From Bacillota bacterium (GTDB taxonomy: Bacteria > Bacillota > Bacilli > Bu12), in the NCBI GenBank assembly GCA_014896485.1, contig JADBKH010000013.1:23124-87123 (forward strand): 64,000 nucleotides of DNA, written 5' to 3'. Both the position numbers and the translations under genes were made by a program. Every line of letters starts with the position of its first letter. Within the stretch, counting starts at the first letter, position 1. Positions 19,820 through 35,739 of the stretch are shown here, piece after piece. The notes under the pieces were generated by a model, which worked only from the letters and a program-made list of their open reading frames with translations, was not told where the DNA came from and did no database searches.

Positions 19820-20524
19820 ATGGCCAAACACGGGAAAAAGTATCTGGAAGTCGCCAAACGCGTCGATCCGAACCGAATCTACTCACCGCAGGAAGCGGTG
19901 GCGTTGGTCCGACAATTGTCGATTACGCAGTTTGATGCGACCGTAGAGGCGGCGATCCGGTTGGGCGTCGATCCACGCCGTTCGGATCAGCAGGTGCGCG
20001 GTGCCGTCGTCCTGCCGAATGGCATCGGCAAGACGGTGCGCGTACTGGTCTTCGCCAAAGGCGACGCCGCCAAGGCGGCGGAAGCGGCAGGAGCGGAAAT
20101 CGTCGGTGACGAGGAGCTCGTGGCTGCAGTCGAAGGCGGGCAGATGGACTTTGATGTGGCCATTGCGACGCCGGACATGATGCCGATCGTCGGAAGGTTG
20201 GGACGTATCCTGGGTCCCCGGGGCCTCATGCCCAACCCCCGTACCGGTACGGTGACCGCTGACGTCGGGAAAGCCGTGCGCGAAGCGAAAGCGGGGCGCG
20301 TGGAATACCGTACGGATCGGGGGGGCGTCATCCATGCGCCCATTGGCAAGGTCTCGTTTAGCGAAGAGGCACTGCTTGAAAATTTGCGCGCACTGGTCGA
20401 CGCACTGATACGTGCCAAACCCGCTGGTCAAAAAGGCGTCTACCTGCGCAGTGGCGCCTTGGCGCCGACCATGGGTCCGTCGGTCACCTTTGACGTCAAT
20501 GCACTGTCGACGGTGGCTGCCTAA
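19820..20524 (+). CDS. rplA: 50S ribosomal protein L1
   Basis: [16 protein letters not shown]...[15 protein letters not shown]. Confidence 0.95.
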   Translation: MAKHGKKYLEVAKRVDPNRIYSPQEAVALVRQLSITQFDATVEAAIRLGVDPRRSDQQVRGAVVLPNGIGKTVRVLVFAKGDAAKAAEAAGAEIVGDEELVAAVEGGQMDFDVAIATPDMMPIVGRLGRILGPRGLMPNPRTGTVTADVGKAVREAKAGRVEYRTDRGGVIHAPIGKVSFSEEALLENLRALVDALIRAKPAGQKGVYLRSGALAPTMGPSVTFDVNALSTVAA

Positions 20525-20758
20525 AGACCGAAAGAGGATCAGGGACAACAGGACAGGGTCATCAGGCCAAAGAAGCATGGTGTCTCTTTGGAGACGTAAT
20601 GGGATGGGTTTATCCCGCCTGCGGAGGCCGCACGGAAAGCAAGGTCAATCCCCGTGCGTCTTCGCAGTTACAGCGGAGGCGTTTTTCGCGTAGGAAAAGG
20701 ACCTGTCATGATGTGCAGTGGAAATGTCGGAAAACGATGGTCGAGGAGGTGAATCGCG
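20525..20758 (+). promoter_or_regulatory. Probable L10 (rplJL) leader region
   Basis: 234-nt noncoding stretch between rplA and rplJ, the position of the autoregulatory L10 leader; structure not verified. Confidence 0.5.
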
Positions 20759-21277
20759 TTGCCAGCCGAAGCCGTTTTGAAAGAGAAACAAGCCCAAGTC
20801 GCTCAGCTCGTCGATCGCATTCAACAGTCAAAGAGTGTCGTCTTGGCAGATTATCGCGGTCTTAGCGTCGCAGAGATCACGCAACTGCGCAAAGCGTTGC
20901 GCGAAGTAGGGGCCGAATTGCATGTGGTGAAAGATGGGATCATCTCCCGGGCTTTTGACGCCTTACAAATTACGTCGTTAACCGACGCCTTAACGGGACC
21001 GACAGCGCTTGCTTTTGCAGAAGACGAGACGAGCGCGGCACGCGTTCTTGTGGAGCAAGCGGAGCAGGGCAAGAGCATTGTGCTGAAGGGCGGCCTGGTC
21101 GACGGAAAGGCTTATGACCATGCCCAGATGGAGCAGATTGCAAAAATTCCACCACGGGAACAGCTTTTGGCGATGTTGGTCACATTGTTGCAGGCACCGA
21201 TACGCAACTTTGCCTATCTGCTGAGCCAGATCGCCGAAAAGGGGACAGGTCAGCCGTCGGCAGAAGCCTCCTCGTAG
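20759..21277 (+). CDS. rplJ: 50S ribosomal protein L10
   Basis: TTG start after GAGGAGGTG; QSKSVVLADYRGLSVAEITQLRKALREVGAELHVVKD. Confidence 0.93.
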   Translation: MPAEAVLKEKQAQVAQLVDRIQQSKSVVLADYRGLSVAEITQLRKALREVGAELHVVKDGIISRAFDALQITSLTDALTGPTALAFAEDETSAARVLVEQAEQGKSIVLKGGLVDGKAYDHAQMEQIAKIPPREQLLAMLVTLLQAPIRNFAYLLSQIAEKGTGQPSAEASS

Positions 21278-21351
21278 TCTAGCGGGAGCAGTAGGGTGGA
21301 CGCACTGGGTTGACGTATACTGAAAGCAATCTGAAGGAGGTCGGGCGTTTT

Positions 21352-21720
21352 ATGACGACGGAAGAAATCATCGAAGCTGTCGGCAAGATGAGTGTGATGG
21401 AGCTCAACGATTTGGTCCACAAGCTGGAAGAGACCTTTGGTGTCTCCGCTGCAGCGGTGGTGGCTGCAGGTCCGGCAGGGGGCGGTGCAGCGCCAGCAGA
21501 GGAAGAGCAGACCGAGTTTGACGTGATTCTCAACGCCCCCGGACAGGCCAAATTGCAAGTGATCAAAGCGGTACGCGAGATCACGGGGTTGGGACTGAAA
21601 GAGGCGAAAGAGCTGGTTGACAACGCGCCCAAGCCGATCAAGGAGAAAGTCTCCAAAGAAGAGGCGGAAGAGCTCAAGGCCAAACTGACCGAGGCTGGGG
21701 CAGAGGTCGAGGTCAAGTAG
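21352..21720 (+). CDS. rplL: 50S ribosomal protein L7/L12
   Basis: [22 protein letters not shown]...[20 protein letters not shown]. Confidence 0.96.
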   Translation: MTTEEIIEAVGKMSVMELNDLVHKLEETFGVSAAAVVAAGPAGGGAAPAEEEQTEFDVILNAPGQAKLQVIKAVREITGLGLKEAKELVDNAPKPIKEKVSKEEAEELKAKLTEAGAEVEVK

Positions 21721-21749
21721 TTTTCCTAGGATTACTTTTGAGCGCGATC

Positions 21750-21782
21750 AAGGAGCGCTTCTCGAAAGAGAAGCGCTCCTTT
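21750..21782 (+). terminator. Hairpin after rplL
   Basis: AAGGAGCGCTTCTC-GAAA-GAGAAGCGCTCCTT(T), 14-bp perfect stem with GAAA tetraloop. Confidence 0.65.
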
Positions 21783-21799
21783 CGAAAGCAGGGAAGACG

Positions 21800-22420
21800 A
21801 TCACAGAACATTACTATTCCGCACATCCCACCAGCGCTTCGCATCCCCAGCAGATAGAAGCTGTCCTGCGCGGGAACAGGCTGCGCTTCTGGGTTGATCG
21901 GGGAACGTTTTCCACCCGTCGTGTCGATTTCGGGACGCGCTTGCTCATTGAGAGCTTGGCCTTGCCCGAGCGCGGCCGCTTTCTCGATCTGGGCTGCGGA
22001 TGGGGAGCTATCGCTGTGGCGGTAGCCAAGGCTTTTCCGCGTTTGCAGACCTACGCGGTCGACGTCAACGGCCGTGCTGTAGCACTCTGTCGTCGAAACG
22101 CACAGGAAAACGGCGTGGAGGTCACGGCGGCAGAAGGGGAAGGGATCGCCCCGTTTGAAGCGATCTGCTTTGACAGCATTGCGACCAATCCGCCGGTGCG
22201 GGCTGGAAAGGCCGTCGTCTTTCATCTTTTTGCCCAAGCAGCTGCACATTTGTCGCCCAATGGAACGCTGTGGGTGGTGATGCAGAAAAAACAAGGGGCC
22301 GGTTCTGCACGTGCAACGTTGCAACGTCTTTTTCAACAGGTCGACGAGGTTGCCCATAAAAGCGGGTATCATGTTTACCGTTGCGCAAATCCGCAAACAA
22401 TAAGTGCATGCGTACCTTAG
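21800..22420 (+). CDS. RsmC-like class I SAM methyltransferase (YbxB family); probable ATC start
   Basis: ITEHYYSAHPTSASHPQQIEAVLRG...FLDLGCGWGAIAVAVA...ATNPPVRAGK; homologous start region (xSEHYYS) lies upstream of the first ATG/GTG/TTG in frame. Confidence 0.8.
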   Translation: MTEHYYSAHPTSASHPQQIEAVLRGNRLRFWVDRGTFSTRRVDFGTRLLIESLALPERGRFLDLGCGWGAIAVAVAKAFPRLQTYAVDVNGRAVALCRRNAQENGVEVTAAEGEGIAPFEAICFDSIATNPPVRAGKAVVFHLFAQAAAHLSPNGTLWVVMQKKQGAGSARATLQRLFQQVDEVAHKSGYHVYRCANPQTISACVP

Positions 22421-22458
22421 GTGAACGCATGCACTCTTGTGCGCACAAATCTATCTCC

Positions 22459-22487
22459 TTGCATACTGACAAACGGCGTGGTATGAT
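22459..22487 (+). promoter_or_regulatory. sigmaA-like promoter upstream of rpoB
   Basis: TTGCAT (22459-22464), 17 nt, TATGAT (22482-22487). Confidence 0.6.
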
Positions 22488-22618
22488 ACTCACTTGCCGT
22501 CAGTGCGTTGCCTCTCCTCTGGGAAGCAACCTTCGTCTATCTTCTGCAAACGAATATACAACATTGTTCTTCAATTGGGAAGCCCCAACAAGGTCCAGCA
22601 CAGAGTGGGAGTGATTGG

Positions 22619-25600
22619 GTGAGCCACGTGGTGCAGTACGGGCAACGCAAGCGCATCAGTTTTTCGCACATTCATGAGCCGATGGAGTTGCCCAACCTCA
22701 TCGCCATCCAGACGGATTCGTACCGATGGTTCCTGGAGAAGGGGCTGCGTCAAGTTTTTGATGAGATCTCCCCAATCGTCGATTTTGCAGGCAACCTGCG
22801 CCTCGAGTTTGGGGAGTATGGCTTTGACACCCCCAAATACACGATCGACGAGGCGCGTGAGCACGATGTGACCTACGCCGCACCGTTGCGGGTGAAGGCA
22901 CGCCTGCTCAACAAAGAGACCGGTGAAGTCAAGGAGCAGGAAGTCTTTATGGGGGATTTCCCACTGATGACCGAGACGGGTACCTTCATTATTAATGGCG
23001 CCGAACGTGTCATCGTCTCCCAGCTCGTGCGATCTCCGGGCATTTACTTCAATGCCAAGATGGACAAAAGTGGCAAGATGATTTATGGAGCCACCTTCAT
23101 CCCCAATCGTGGTGCCTGGTTGGAACTGGAGACCGACACCAAAGATGTCATCTATGCCCGCATCGATCGTACCCGCAAACTGCCGATGACCGCATTGTTG
23201 CGGGCACTGGGCCTGTCGAGCAACGATCAGATTCTCAGCTTCTACGGAGATGAACCCTACCTGCAGAATACCCTTGCCAAGGACAACACGGATTCTGCAG
23301 AAAAAGCCCTCTTGGAAATCTATGAGCGCTTGCGCCCAGGTGAACCTCCTGCCGTGGAATCGGCCAAACAACTGCTTTACGCCCGCTTTTTCGATCCAAA
23401 GCGTTACGATTTGGCGGCAGTAGGCCGTTACAAGGTCAACAAAAAGCTGAATATGCGCAGCCGTTTGCTTCATCAGCAACTGGCAGAAGACGTCGTCGAT
23501 CCCCAAACCGGTGAAATCGTGGCCCAGGCTGGCCAAACGGTCGATCGCCGGCTTTTTGAACAGATCTCCGAAGCGCTGGATCACGGTGCCAACAGCATAC
23601 GCATCCACACGCCGGGGAGTGCGACCGGAGAGGGTGAGCTCCACCTGCGTGCGGTAGAGATCGTCGCACCGGATGAGGAAGGGCGGCGGCTCCGCATCTT
23701 TGACAACGGGGCAGTTGAAGAGGACTGCCATTACATCACGGGTGCCGATATTTTGGCAGGGATTGGAGCGTTTCTCAATCTTTTGCACGGCGTCGGCCAG
23801 ACCGACGACATTGATCACCTCGGCAATCGCCGTTTGCGCTCTGTTGGTGAGCTGTTGCAGAACCAGTTTCGTGTGGGGCTCTCCCGTATGGAGCGGGTGG
23901 TGCGTGAGCGCATGTCCATTCAGGATCCGGCCACGGTGACGCCGCAGCAGTTGATCAACATCCGACCGGTCATTGCAGCGATCAAGGAGTTCTTTGGCTC
24001 TAGCCAGCTTTCTCAATTTATGGACCAGACCAACCCTTTGTCGGAACTGACCCATAAACGCCGCCTTTCTGCACTCGGGCCGGGCGGATTGACGCGGGAT
24101 CGGGCTGGATTTGAAGTGCGTGATGTCCACCACTCCCATTATGGACGGATGTGCCCCATCGAGACGCCGGAAGGCCCGAATATCGGCCTGATCAACTCCC
24201 TGGCCTGCTATGGGCGCATCAACGAGTACGGTTTCATCGAGACCCCGTATCGGCGCGTCGATCCGGATACGCATCGGGCAACGGATGAGATCGTCTACCT
24301 GACCGCCGACGAAGAAGACAACTATTACATCGCCCAGGCGAATACCCCGCTGGACGAAGAGGGCCGTTTTCTGACCGACGAGATCCTCTGCCGTTACCAG
24401 GATGACGTCTTGCCCCTTCCGCCAGAGCGGGTCGACTTCATGGATGTCTCCCCGAAGCAAGTTGTCTCTGTGGCGACGGCTTTGGTCCCGTTTTTGGAAA
24501 ATGACGACGCCAGCCGGGCGCTGATGGGCTCGAACATGCAGCGCCAGGCAGTGCCTTTGCTGACCACCGAGGCGCCTTACGTCGGCACCGGTTTAGAGTA
24601 CCGTACGGCGGTGGATGCCGGGGCAGCGATCGTTGCCAAACACGACGGAGTAATCGAAAAGGTGTGGGGAAATGAGATCGTCTTGCGCCGTTACGATGAA
24701 GTGGATGGCCGCCGTGTACGTGGAGAGGCAGAGCATTACAAGCTGTACAAGTTCATGCGCTCCAACCAAGGAACCTGCATCAACATGCGACCGGTGGTCC
24801 ACGAAGGCCAGCGGGTGAGGGCGGGCGAAGTGCTTGCCGACGGTCCCTCGACCGATCACGGCGAACTGGCCCTCGGGAAAAACGTCCTGGTCGCCTATAT
24901 GCCTTGGGAGGGCTATAACTACGAGGATGCCATCCTGATCAGCGAACGCCTCGTCAAGGACGACGTCTTTACCTCGGTGCATATCGAGGAATATGAGTGC
25001 GACAGTCGCGATACCAAGCTCGGCCCTGAGGAGATCACCCGCGACATTCCCAATGTCGGCGAAGAGGCACTGAAAAATCTGGACGATCGTGGCATCATTC
25101 GCATCGGTGCCGAAGTACATGCCCAGGATATTTTGGTCGGCAAAGTGACGCCCAAAGGGATGACGGAGCTTACTGCCGAGGAACGTCTGCTCCATGCCAT
25201 TTTTGGAGAAAAAGCGCGCGAAGTGCGCGACACCAGCCTGCGCGTTCCCCACGGCGTCTCTGGCATCGTCGTCGATGTGAAGCTTTTCTCCCGGGAGAAC
25301 TCCGATGAGCTTCCTCCTGGCGTCAATGAACTGGTCCGTGTCTATATCGCGCAGAAGCGCAAGCTCTCCCAAGGGGATAAGATGTCTGGACGCCATGGCA
25401 ACAAAGGGGTGGTCTCCCGGATCTTGCCAGTGGAAGATATGCCCTACTTGCCCGATGGAACGCCGGTTGATATCGTCCTAAATCCTTTGGGCGTTCCTTC
25501 ACGGATGAACATCGGGCAAATTCTGGAAGCCCACCTCAGCTTGGCCGCACAGCGGCTGGGCATCTATGTGGCCACCCCGGTTTTTGATGGGGCGACTGAA

Positions 25601-26155
25601 GCGGAGATCGATGACCTCCTCAAGCAAGCGGGCATCGATGCGGATGGCAAGACGGTCCTCTACGATGGACGTACGGGAGAGCCCTTCCACTCAAGGGTTA
25701 CGGTCGGATACGCCTATATGCTCAAACTGCACCACTTGGTCGACGATAAGATCCACGCCCGTTCCACCGGACCGTATTCGTTGGTGACGCAGCAACCGTT
25801 GGGCGGAAAAGCGCAGTTCGGCGGCCAGCGTTTTGGAGAGATGGAAGTGTGGGCATTGGAAGGTTATGGAGCTGCCTACATGCTGCAAGAGGTGCTGACC
25901 GTCAAGTCAGACGACGTCACGGGACGGGTCAAGACCTATGAGGCGATCGTCAAGGGCCACAACGTGCCAGAACCGGGCGTTCCGGAATCGTTTAAGGTAC
26001 TGGTCAAAGAGCTGCAGAGCCTGGCACTGGATGTACGCGTGATCAGTCCGGAAGGCCAGGAGGTCCAACTCAAAGAAATCGAGGATGAAGAGGACGATCA
26101 GCCAGGGCTCAACCTCAATCTCGAGGGGGCGGAGCGCGGCACAGACGAGGAGTGA
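22619..26155 (+). CDS. rpoB: DNA-directed RNA polymerase subunit beta
   Basis: GTG start; [28 protein letters not shown]; full-length, intact. Confidence 0.97.
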   Translation: MSHVVQYGQRKRISFSHIHEPMELPNLIAIQTDSYRWFLEKGLRQVFDEISPIVDFAGNLRLEFGEYGFDTPKYTIDEAREHDVTYAAPLRVKARLLNKETGEVKEQEVFMGDFPLMTETGTFIINGAERVIVSQLVRSPGIYFNAKMDKSGKMIYGATFIPNRGAWLELETDTKDVIYARIDRTRKLPMTALLRALGLSSNDQILSFYGDEPYLQNTLAKDNTDSAEKALLEIYERLRPGEPPAVESAKQLLYARFFDPKRYDLAAVGRYKVNKKLNMRSRLLHQQLAEDVVDPQTGEIVAQAGQTVDRRLFEQISEALDHGANSIRIHTPGSATGEGELHLRAVEIVAPDEEGRRLRIFDNGAVEEDCHYITGADILAGIGAFLNLLHGVGQTDDIDHLGNRRLRSVGELLQNQFRVGLSRMERVVRERMSIQDPATVTPQQLINIRPVIAAIKEFFGSSQLSQFMDQTNPLSELTHKRRLSALGPGGLTRDRAGFEVRDVHHSHYGRMCPIETPEGPNIGLINSLACYGRINEYGFIETPYRRVDPDTHRATDEIVYLTADEEDNYYIAQANTPLDEEGRFLTDEILCRYQDDVLPLPPERVDFMDVSPKQVVSVATALVPFLENDDASRALMGSNMQRQAVPLLTTEAPYVGTGLEYRTAVDAGAAIVAKHDGVIEKVWGNEIVLRRYDEVDGRRVRGEAEHYKLYKFMRSNQGTCINMRPVVHEGQRVRAGEVLADGPSTDHGELALGKNVLVAYMPWEGYNYEDAILISERLVKDDVFTSVHIEEYECDSRDTKLGPEEITRDIPNVGEEALKNLDDRGIIRIGAEVHAQDILVGKVTPKGMTELTAEERLLHAIFGEKAREVRDTSLRVPHGVSGIVVDVKLFSRENSDELPPGVNELVRVYIAQKRKLSQGDKMSGRHGNKGVVSRILPVEDMPYLPDGTPVDIVLNPLGVPSRMNIGQILEAHLSLAAQRLGIYVATPVFDGATEAEIDDLLKQAGIDADGKTVLYDGRTGEPFHSRVTVGYAYMLKLHHLVDDKIHARSTGPYSLVTQQPLGGKAQFGGQRFGEMEVWALEGYGAAYMLQEVLTVKSDDVTGRVKTYEAIVKGHNVPEPGVPESFKVLVKELQSLALDVRVISPEGQEVQLKEIEDEEDDQPGLNLNLEGAERGTDEE

Positions 26156-26218
26156 ACGCAACCGTCTCGAACCGGATCTCTGCGGACAAGGTGAACGTGA
26201 GGATACGACGCCGAATGA

Positions 26219-29858
<3,640 letters not shown>

Positions 29859-29974
29859 GCAGAAGATGCTTTGGAACGCTTGACGTCTTTCGAGCACGAT
29901 GGTACACTGCGTCGCGCGTGTGATCGGGGCAGATCGAGCTCTCCCAGTCGGCGAGTGGGCCGGGAGGTGTTCCT

Positions 29975-30235
29975 GTGCTGGATGTTTACCAGCAGGTACG
30001 AACAGCCAGCCACAAGGTGGCTGGGATACGCCAAGTGCAACGCGCCTTAAACCGGGATTCGGCCATTTTGCTGGTCGTAGCCGAAGATGCGGAAGCACGT
30101 CTGACAGCGCCATTGGTTCAGTTGGCAGAAAAGCGTCGGATCGCCGTACAGCGGGTGCCGTCGATGCGCCAGTTGGGCCGTGCCTGTCGGCTCGAAGTAG
30201 GTACCGCTGCCTGTCTCATCCTACAAAAGTCTTGA
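29975..30235 (+). CDS. L7Ae/YbxF-like ribosomal protein
   Basis: Small ORF between rpoC and rpsL, SD GGGAGGTG; L7Ae-like sequence AILLVVAEDAEARLTAPLVQLAEKRRIAVQRV. Confidence 0.8.
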   Translation: MLDVYQQVRTASHKVAGIRQVQRALNRDSAILLVVAEDAEARLTAPLVQLAEKRRIAVQRVPSMRQLGRACRLEVGTAACLILQKS

Positions 30236-30256
30236 TCAGAGAAAGGAGGCGAAGAG

Positions 30257-30679
30257 ATGCCTACCATCAACCAATTGGTACGCAAACCACGCAAGGCGGC
30301 CAAAGCGAAGTCGAAAAGCCCTGCCCTGCAGTATGGCTACAATTCGCTGAAGCGCAAGCAGACGGTCTTGCCAAAGGGCAACCCCCAAAAGCGTGGGGTC
30401 TGTACCCGTGTCGGGACGATGACGCCGAAGAAGCCGAACTCGGCCTTGCGCAAATATGCCCGTGTACGCTTGACCAACGGGATTGAGGTAACCGCCTATA
30501 TCCCGGGGATCGGGCACAACCTGCAGGAGCACTCGGTGGTGTTGGTCCGTGGCGGCCGTGTCAAGGACCTTCCGGGCGTTCGCTACCATATCGTGCGCGG
30601 CGCGCTCGATACAGCCGGGGTTGCCAACCGAATGCAAGGCCGTTCGCGCTACGGGGCAAAGCGACCCAAGAAAAAGTAA
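30257..30679 (+). CDS. rpsL: 30S ribosomal protein S12
   Basis: [16 protein letters not shown]...[20 protein letters not shown]. Confidence 0.97.
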   Translation: MPTINQLVRKPRKAAKAKSKSPALQYGYNSLKRKQTVLPKGNPQKRGVCTRVGTMTPKKPNSALRKYARVRLTNGIEVTAYIPGIGHNLQEHSVVLVRGGRVKDLPGVRYHIVRGALDTAGVANRMQGRSRYGAKRPKKK

Positions 30680-30724
30680 GAGGGAGAAATGCACGAGTAA
30701 ATTAGAGGGAGGTGGTTGACGCAG

Positions 30725-31195
30725 ATGCCACGTAAAGGACCAGTACCGCAACGGGAAGTGGCCCCCGACGCGCGTTACCATAGCGATGTCATCACGCGGT
30801 TTATCAACAAGATCATGATCGATGGAAAGAAGAGCATCGCACAGCGGATCTGTTATGAGGCGCTTGACCGTGTCGGCGAGCAGACAGGGAGAAACCCACT
30901 GGAAGTGCTGGAGCAGGCCCTGCGCAATACGGCGCCGATGCTGGAAGTCCGGCCCAGGCGGGTGGGTGGCGCTACCTACCAGGTCCCCATGGAGGTGCGT
31001 CCCCAAAGGCGCTTGAGTCTTTCGATGCGCTGGATCGTCCGTTATGCGCGCGAGCGCGAAGGGCGTTCGATGATCGAAAAGCTCGCAGCTGAAATCATCG
31101 ATGCGGCAAACAATACTGGGGGAGCGGTGCGGCGCAAGGAAGAGGTCCACCGTATGGCGGAATCCAACCGTGCGTTTGCCCACTACCGCTGGTAG
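30725..31195 (+). CDS. rpsG: 30S ribosomal protein S7
   Basis: [37 protein letters not shown]. Confidence 0.97.
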   Translation: MPRKGPVPQREVAPDARYHSDVITRFINKIMIDGKKSIAQRICYEALDRVGEQTGRNPLEVLEQALRNTAPMLEVRPRRVGGATYQVPMEVRPQRRLSLSMRWIVRYAREREGRSMIEKLAAEIIDAANNTGGAVRRKEEVHRMAESNRAFAHYRW

Positions 31196-31219
31196 GAGAA
31201 GCAGAGGAAGAGGCTGTCT

Positions 31220-33295
31220 ATGACACGCGAATACCCATTGGCCAAGACCCGCAACATCGGGATCATGGCGCATATCGACGCTGGAAAGACGACGACCACA
31301 GAGCGTATCCTCTTTTACACCGGCCGCACCCATAAGATCGGTGAGGTGCATGAGGGTACGGCAGTGATGGACTGGATGGCCCAGGAGCAAGAGCGGGGCA
31401 TCACCATCACGTCAGCGGCGACCACCGCTTTCTGGCGTGATTGCCGCATCAACATCATTGATACGCCCGGACACGTGGATTTCACGGTCGAGGTTGAGCG
31501 CTCGCTACGTGTGTTGGATGGTGCCATCGCTGTTTTTGATGCGCGCAATGGCGTCGAGCCGCAGTCTGAAACCGTCTGGCGCCAAGCCGACAAGTACCAC
31601 GTGCCTCGCATCGCCTACATCAACAAGATGGATGTCATCGGTGCAGATTTCGCCTACTGCGTGCAGAATATCCGCGAACGGTTGGGGGCCAACGCAGTCG
31701 CGGTGCAGCTGCCCATCGGTGTGGAAGACTCCTTTGCAGGCGTGGTCGACTTGGTGGCGATGCACGCGCTCATCTATGACGAGGAGCTTGGCCAACATTT
31801 CGAAGTGGTCGAGATTCCCGAAGAGCTCCGTGACGCGGCACAGGAGCAGCGGCGCATCTTGTTGGAGGCTGCGGCAGAATTCGACGATGCCCTGATGGAG
31901 AAGTACCTGGCAGACGAGCCAATCACCGAAGCGGAGCTGCGGGCAGCCATCCACAAGGGAACCGTCTCCAATGCGTTGGTCCCTGTTTTTGCCGGCTCTT
32001 CATACCGGAACAAGGGGGTTCAGCCGCTGCTCGACGGAGTGGTCGATTACCTGCCGTCTCCGCTGGAAGTGCCGCCGGTGAGCGGTACGACCCCAGATGG
32101 CGAACCTACACAACGCCATGCCAGCGAAGACGAGCCGTTTTCGGCGCTTGCTTTCAAGATCATGAGTGATCCGTTTGTCGGCAAGCTCTGTTATTTCCGC
32201 GTCTATTCCGGAAAGCTTTCTGCCGGATCTTACGTTCTCAATGCGACCAAGGGACAACGGGAGCGCATCGGTCGTATCATGTTCATGCATGCCAACCACC
32301 GGGAAGAGGTGGAGGCGGTCTATGCGGGCGACATCGCTGCAGCAGTCGGATTGAAGAGTACGACGACTGGCGACACGCTCTGTGACGAGCAGCATTCGAT
32401 CATCCTCGAGTCGATGTCCTTTGCCGATCCGGTCATTCACATGGCCATCGAGCCCAAGACGAAGGCGGATCAGGACAAACTGGCGCAGGCGCTGCAGAAG
32501 CTGACCGAAGAGGATCCGACCTTCCACGCTTCCACGGATCCGGATACTGGGCAGACGATCATCTCCGGGATGGGCGAGCTCCATTTGGAGATCATGGTCG
32601 ATCGCATGCGCCGGGAATTCAAAGTCGATTGCAATGTCGGACGGCCACAGGTCGCGTATCGCGAGACCATCCGCAAGTCTGCCAAAGGCGAGGGCCGCTA
32701 CATCCGGCAGACAGGTGGCCGGGGTCAGTATGGTCACTGCTTTGTCGAGCTGGAACCCTTGCCCCGTGGCAGTGGATATGTCTTTGAGAACAAGATCGTT
32801 GGCGGTGTCATTCCCAAGGAGTATATTCCGGCGATCGATGCCGGCATTCGTGAGTCGATGCAGAACGGCGTGGTCGCAGGCTATCCAACGGTAGACATCA
32901 AAGCGACGGTCTATGACGGCTCGTACCATGAGGTCGACTCATCGGAGATGGCCTTCCACATTGCCGGCTCAATGGCGTTTCGCGCTGCGGCCCAAAAAGC
33001 CGATCCGGTCTTGCTCGAACCGGTCATGAAAGTCGAGGTGATCGTCCCGGAGGAGTTTATGGGCGACATCATCGGAGATCTGAATGCTCGCCGCGGCCGC
33101 ATTGAAGGCATGGAACCCCGGCCAGGAGGCGCGACGGCGATCCATGCGATGGTGCCGTTGGCGGAGATGTTCGGCTATGCCACGGATCTCCGCTCCCGGA
33201 CCCAAGGGCGCGGCACCTATACCATGGAGTTTGCCAGCTACGAAGAAGTGCCTGCCAACATCGCCGAACAAGTGGTGGAAAAGCAAGCGCGCTGA
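31220..33295 (+). CDS. fusA: Elongation factor G
   Basis: [35 protein letters not shown]. Confidence 0.97.
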   Translation: MTREYPLAKTRNIGIMAHIDAGKTTTTERILFYTGRTHKIGEVHEGTAVMDWMAQEQERGITITSAATTAFWRDCRINIIDTPGHVDFTVEVERSLRVLDGAIAVFDARNGVEPQSETVWRQADKYHVPRIAYINKMDVIGADFAYCVQNIRERLGANAVAVQLPIGVEDSFAGVVDLVAMHALIYDEELGQHFEVVEIPEELRDAAQEQRRILLEAAAEFDDALMEKYLADEPITEAELRAAIHKGTVSNALVPVFAGSSYRNKGVQPLLDGVVDYLPSPLEVPPVSGTTPDGEPTQRHASEDEPFSALAFKIMSDPFVGKLCYFRVYSGKLSAGSYVLNATKGQRERIGRIMFMHANHREEVEAVYAGDIAAAVGLKSTTTGDTLCDEQHSIILESMSFADPVIHMAIEPKTKADQDKLAQALQKLTEEDPTFHASTDPDTGQTIISGMGELHLEIMVDRMRREFKVDCNVGRPQVAYRETIRKSAKGEGRYIRQTGGRGQYGHCFVELEPLPRGSGYVFENKIVGGVIPKEYIPAIDAGIRESMQNGVVAGYPTVDIKATVYDGSYHEVDSSEMAFHIAGSMAFRAAAQKADPVLLEPVMKVEVIVPEEFMGDIIGDLNARRGRIEGMEPRPGGATAIHAMVPLAEMFGYATDLRSRTQGRGTYTMEFASYEEVPANIAEQVVEKQAR

Positions 33296-33340
33296 GGCGT
33301 ACCTGGCAGGTGCGCAAAGCAGATGAAGGAGTGAGCTTGG

Positions 33341-34543
33341 GTGGCGAAACAACATTTCGAGCGGACCAAACCGCATGTCAACATCGGTACGATCGGGCAC
33401 GTCGATCATGGCAAGACCACATTGACGGCTGCCATCACCCTGGTCCTTTCCAAGCAGGGGAAAGCACAGTATGTCGCTTATGATCAGATCGACAAAGCGC
33501 CGGAAGAGAAGGCTCGCGGCATCACCATCAACACCATGCACGTCGAGTACGAGACGGACAAGCGCCACTATGCCCACGTGGATTGCCCAGGGCATGCCGA
33601 CTACGTCAAGAACATGATCACGGGTGCTGCACAGATGGACGGTGCCATCTTGGTCGTTTCAGCTGCAGACGGTCCAATGCCGCAGACCCGTGAGCACGTG
33701 CTGCTGGCCCATCAGGTGAACGTGCCGTACATCGTGGTCTTCCTCAACAAGGTTGATCAGGTGGACGATCCGGAGTTACTCGAGCTGGTGGAGATGGAAG
33801 TACGCGACCTACTCAACGAGTACGAATTTCCGGGGGACGATGTGCCTGTCATTTCCGGTTCTGCGTTGAAGGCGCTGGAGTGCGGCTGTGGTCAGCGCGA
33901 ATGCCCCTGGTGCGGCAAGATCCTCGAGCTGATGGATGCCGTGGACAGTTACATTCCAACTCCAGAGCGTGAAGTCGACAAGCCGTTTTTGATGCCGATC
34001 GAAGATGTCTTCACCATCACCGGCCGTGGTACCGTGGTGACAGGCCGAGTCGAGCGTGGCAAGGTCAAAGTGGGCGACGAGGTCGAGCTGGTTGGCTTGC
34101 GGGAGCAGCCGCGCAAGACAGTTGTGACGGGTGTCGAGATGTTCCGCAAGACGCTGGACTATGCGGAAGCAGGCGACAATATCGGCTGCCTGCTGCGTGG
34201 CATAGAGCGCAAGGATGCAGAGCGTGGCATGGTGCTGGCCAAGCCTGGATCCATTCACCCACACACGAAGTTTGAATGTGAAGTGTACGTGCTGACCAAG
34301 GATGAAGGCGGACGCCATACTCCGTTTTTTGATGGGTATCGGCCCCAATTCTTCTTTCGGACCACCGATGTGACCGGTGTCGTCCATCTCCCGGAAGGCA
34401 CGGAGATGGTCATGCCCGGTGACAATGTGCGCCTTACCTGCGAGCTCATCTCTCCGGTGGCCATCGAGGAAGGTTCCCGCTTCGCTTTTCGTGAAGGCGG
34501 ACGGACAGTGGGCGCCGGCGTCGTCACGAAGGTCTTGGGCTAG
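33341..34543 (+). CDS. tuf: Elongation factor Tu
   Basis: [24 protein letters not shown]. Confidence 0.97.
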   Translation: MAKQHFERTKPHVNIGTIGHVDHGKTTLTAAITLVLSKQGKAQYVAYDQIDKAPEEKARGITINTMHVEYETDKRHYAHVDCPGHADYVKNMITGAAQMDGAILVVSAADGPMPQTREHVLLAHQVNVPYIVVFLNKVDQVDDPELLELVEMEVRDLLNEYEFPGDDVPVISGSALKALECGCGQRECPWCGKILELMDAVDSYIPTPEREVDKPFLMPIEDVFTITGRGTVVTGRVERGKVKVGDEVELVGLREQPRKTVVTGVEMFRKTLDYAEAGDNIGCLLRGIERKDAERGMVLAKPGSIHPHTKFECEVYVLTKDEGGRHTPFFDGYRPQFFFRTTDVTGVVHLPEGTEMVMPGDNVRLTCELISPVAIEEGSRFAFREGGRTVGAGVVTKVLG

Positions 34544-34553
34544 TCTGCCTGCA

Positions 34554-34596
34554 GCGGGGTGCCGGCGTGCCCGACAGGTGGTACCCCGCTTTTTTA
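34554..34596 (+). terminator. Rho-independent terminator after tuf
   Basis: GCGGGGTGCC...GGTACCCCGC followed by TTTTTT. Confidence 0.8.
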
Positions 34597-34703
34597 TGCG
34601 TATGTGAAAGCAACGCAGTATCCCAGGGAGGTTGCCGCCCCTGACGGCACGGGTCGGGAAATTTTCTGGGGGATCTACGTCCACGAGACGAGGAGGAAAA
34701 GCC

Positions 34704-35015
34704 GTGGCAAAAGGGCAGAAGATCCGCATCCGCCTGAAAAGCTTTGATCACAATCTGCTGGATCAGTCGGCAGAGCGCATTGTAGAGACCGTCCGCCGCA
34801 GCGGTGCCCAACTTTCAGGCCCGGTACCCCTGCCGACCGAAAGGACCGTCTACACCGTGTTGCGGGCCCCGCACAAATATAAGGATTCGCGGGAACAATT
34901 CGAGATCCGGACGCACAAGCGCCTGATCGACATTCTCAACCCGACACAGGCGACGGTCGACGGTCTGATGCGCCTGGATCTGCCGGCAGGTGTCGATATT
35001 GAGATCAAGCTGTAG
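34704..35015 (+). CDS. rpsJ: 30S ribosomal protein S10
   Basis: GTG start; [35 protein letters not shown]. Confidence 0.96.
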   Translation: MAKGQKIRIRLKSFDHNLLDQSAERIVETVRRSGAQLSGPVPLPTERTVYTVLRAPHKYKDSREQFEIRTHKRLIDILNPTQATVDGLMRLDLPAGVDIEIKL

Positions 35016-35084
35016 TGAGGGAAAAAGCGATGCCAGCGCTCACACCCAGGTGAGCCTACGGCGGGAAGACGAGGGAGGCAGAAG

Positions 35085-35738
35085 GTGCGTAAAGGGATTC
35101 TGGGTGAAAAGCTTGGGATGATGCAGCTTTTCACGGAAACCGGTGAGGCCAAGGCGGTGACGGTGGTCCAAGCGGGACCGTGCGTCGTCGTTTCGGTCAA
35201 GACACCGGAAAAAGACGGTTACAAAGCCGTCCAGCTGGGCTTTCAGCCGATGCCGGAAAAGCGGGCGACCAAGCCATATGCCGGCCAATTCAAAAAAATC
35301 GGCATCGCACCACAGCGCTTTCTACGTGAAGTTCGGGATATGGACATTGAGGCCTACCAACCAGGGCAAGAGATTCGGGTAGGTGACCTCTTTACCGCAG
35401 GTGAACGGGTCGACGTAATTGGCACCAGCAAGGGAAAGGGTTTTCAGGGCGTGATCAAGCGGTTCCACGGCCGACGTGGCCCCATGTCCCATGGATCGAT
35501 GTACCATCGCCGCCCCGGATCGATGGGGGCGACCGGTCCCAACCGCGTGCTCAAAGGCAAGCCGTTGCCGGGACACATGGGAGCCCAGCGCGTCACGGTG
35601 CAAAATCTTGAAGTCGTTCGCGTCGATGCCGATCGGAACCTGCTCTTTATCGCAGGAGGATTGCCCGGACCGCAAAAAGGCTTGCTGTTGATCCAAAATG
35701 CCGTCAAGAGCGCTGCCAGTGCGAAAGGAGGGGTCTGA
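35085..35738 (+). CDS. rplC: 50S ribosomal protein L3
   Basis: MRKGILGEKLGMMQLFTETGEAKAVTVVQAGPC. Confidence 0.96.
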   Translation: MRKGILGEKLGMMQLFTETGEAKAVTVVQAGPCVVVSVKTPEKDGYKAVQLGFQPMPEKRATKPYAGQFKKIGIAPQRFLREVRDMDIEAYQPGQEIRVGDLFTAGERVDVIGTSKGKGFQGVIKRFHGRRGPMSHGSMYHRRPGSMGATGPNRVLKGKPLPGHMGAQRVTVQNLEVVRVDADRNLLFIAGGLPGPQKGLLLIQNAVKSAASAKGGV

Positions 35739-35739
35739 G

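Noticed and set aside
20525-20758. Small coding gene in the rplA-rplJ gap
   Set aside because: The ORF-track peptides there have no homologue-like features; the L10 leader explains the gap.
22571-24460. 629-aa antisense ORF opposite rpoB
   Set aside because: Shadow ORF in a GC-rich coding gene; composition (His/Gln/Asp rich) and lack of family motifs are typical of antisense frames.
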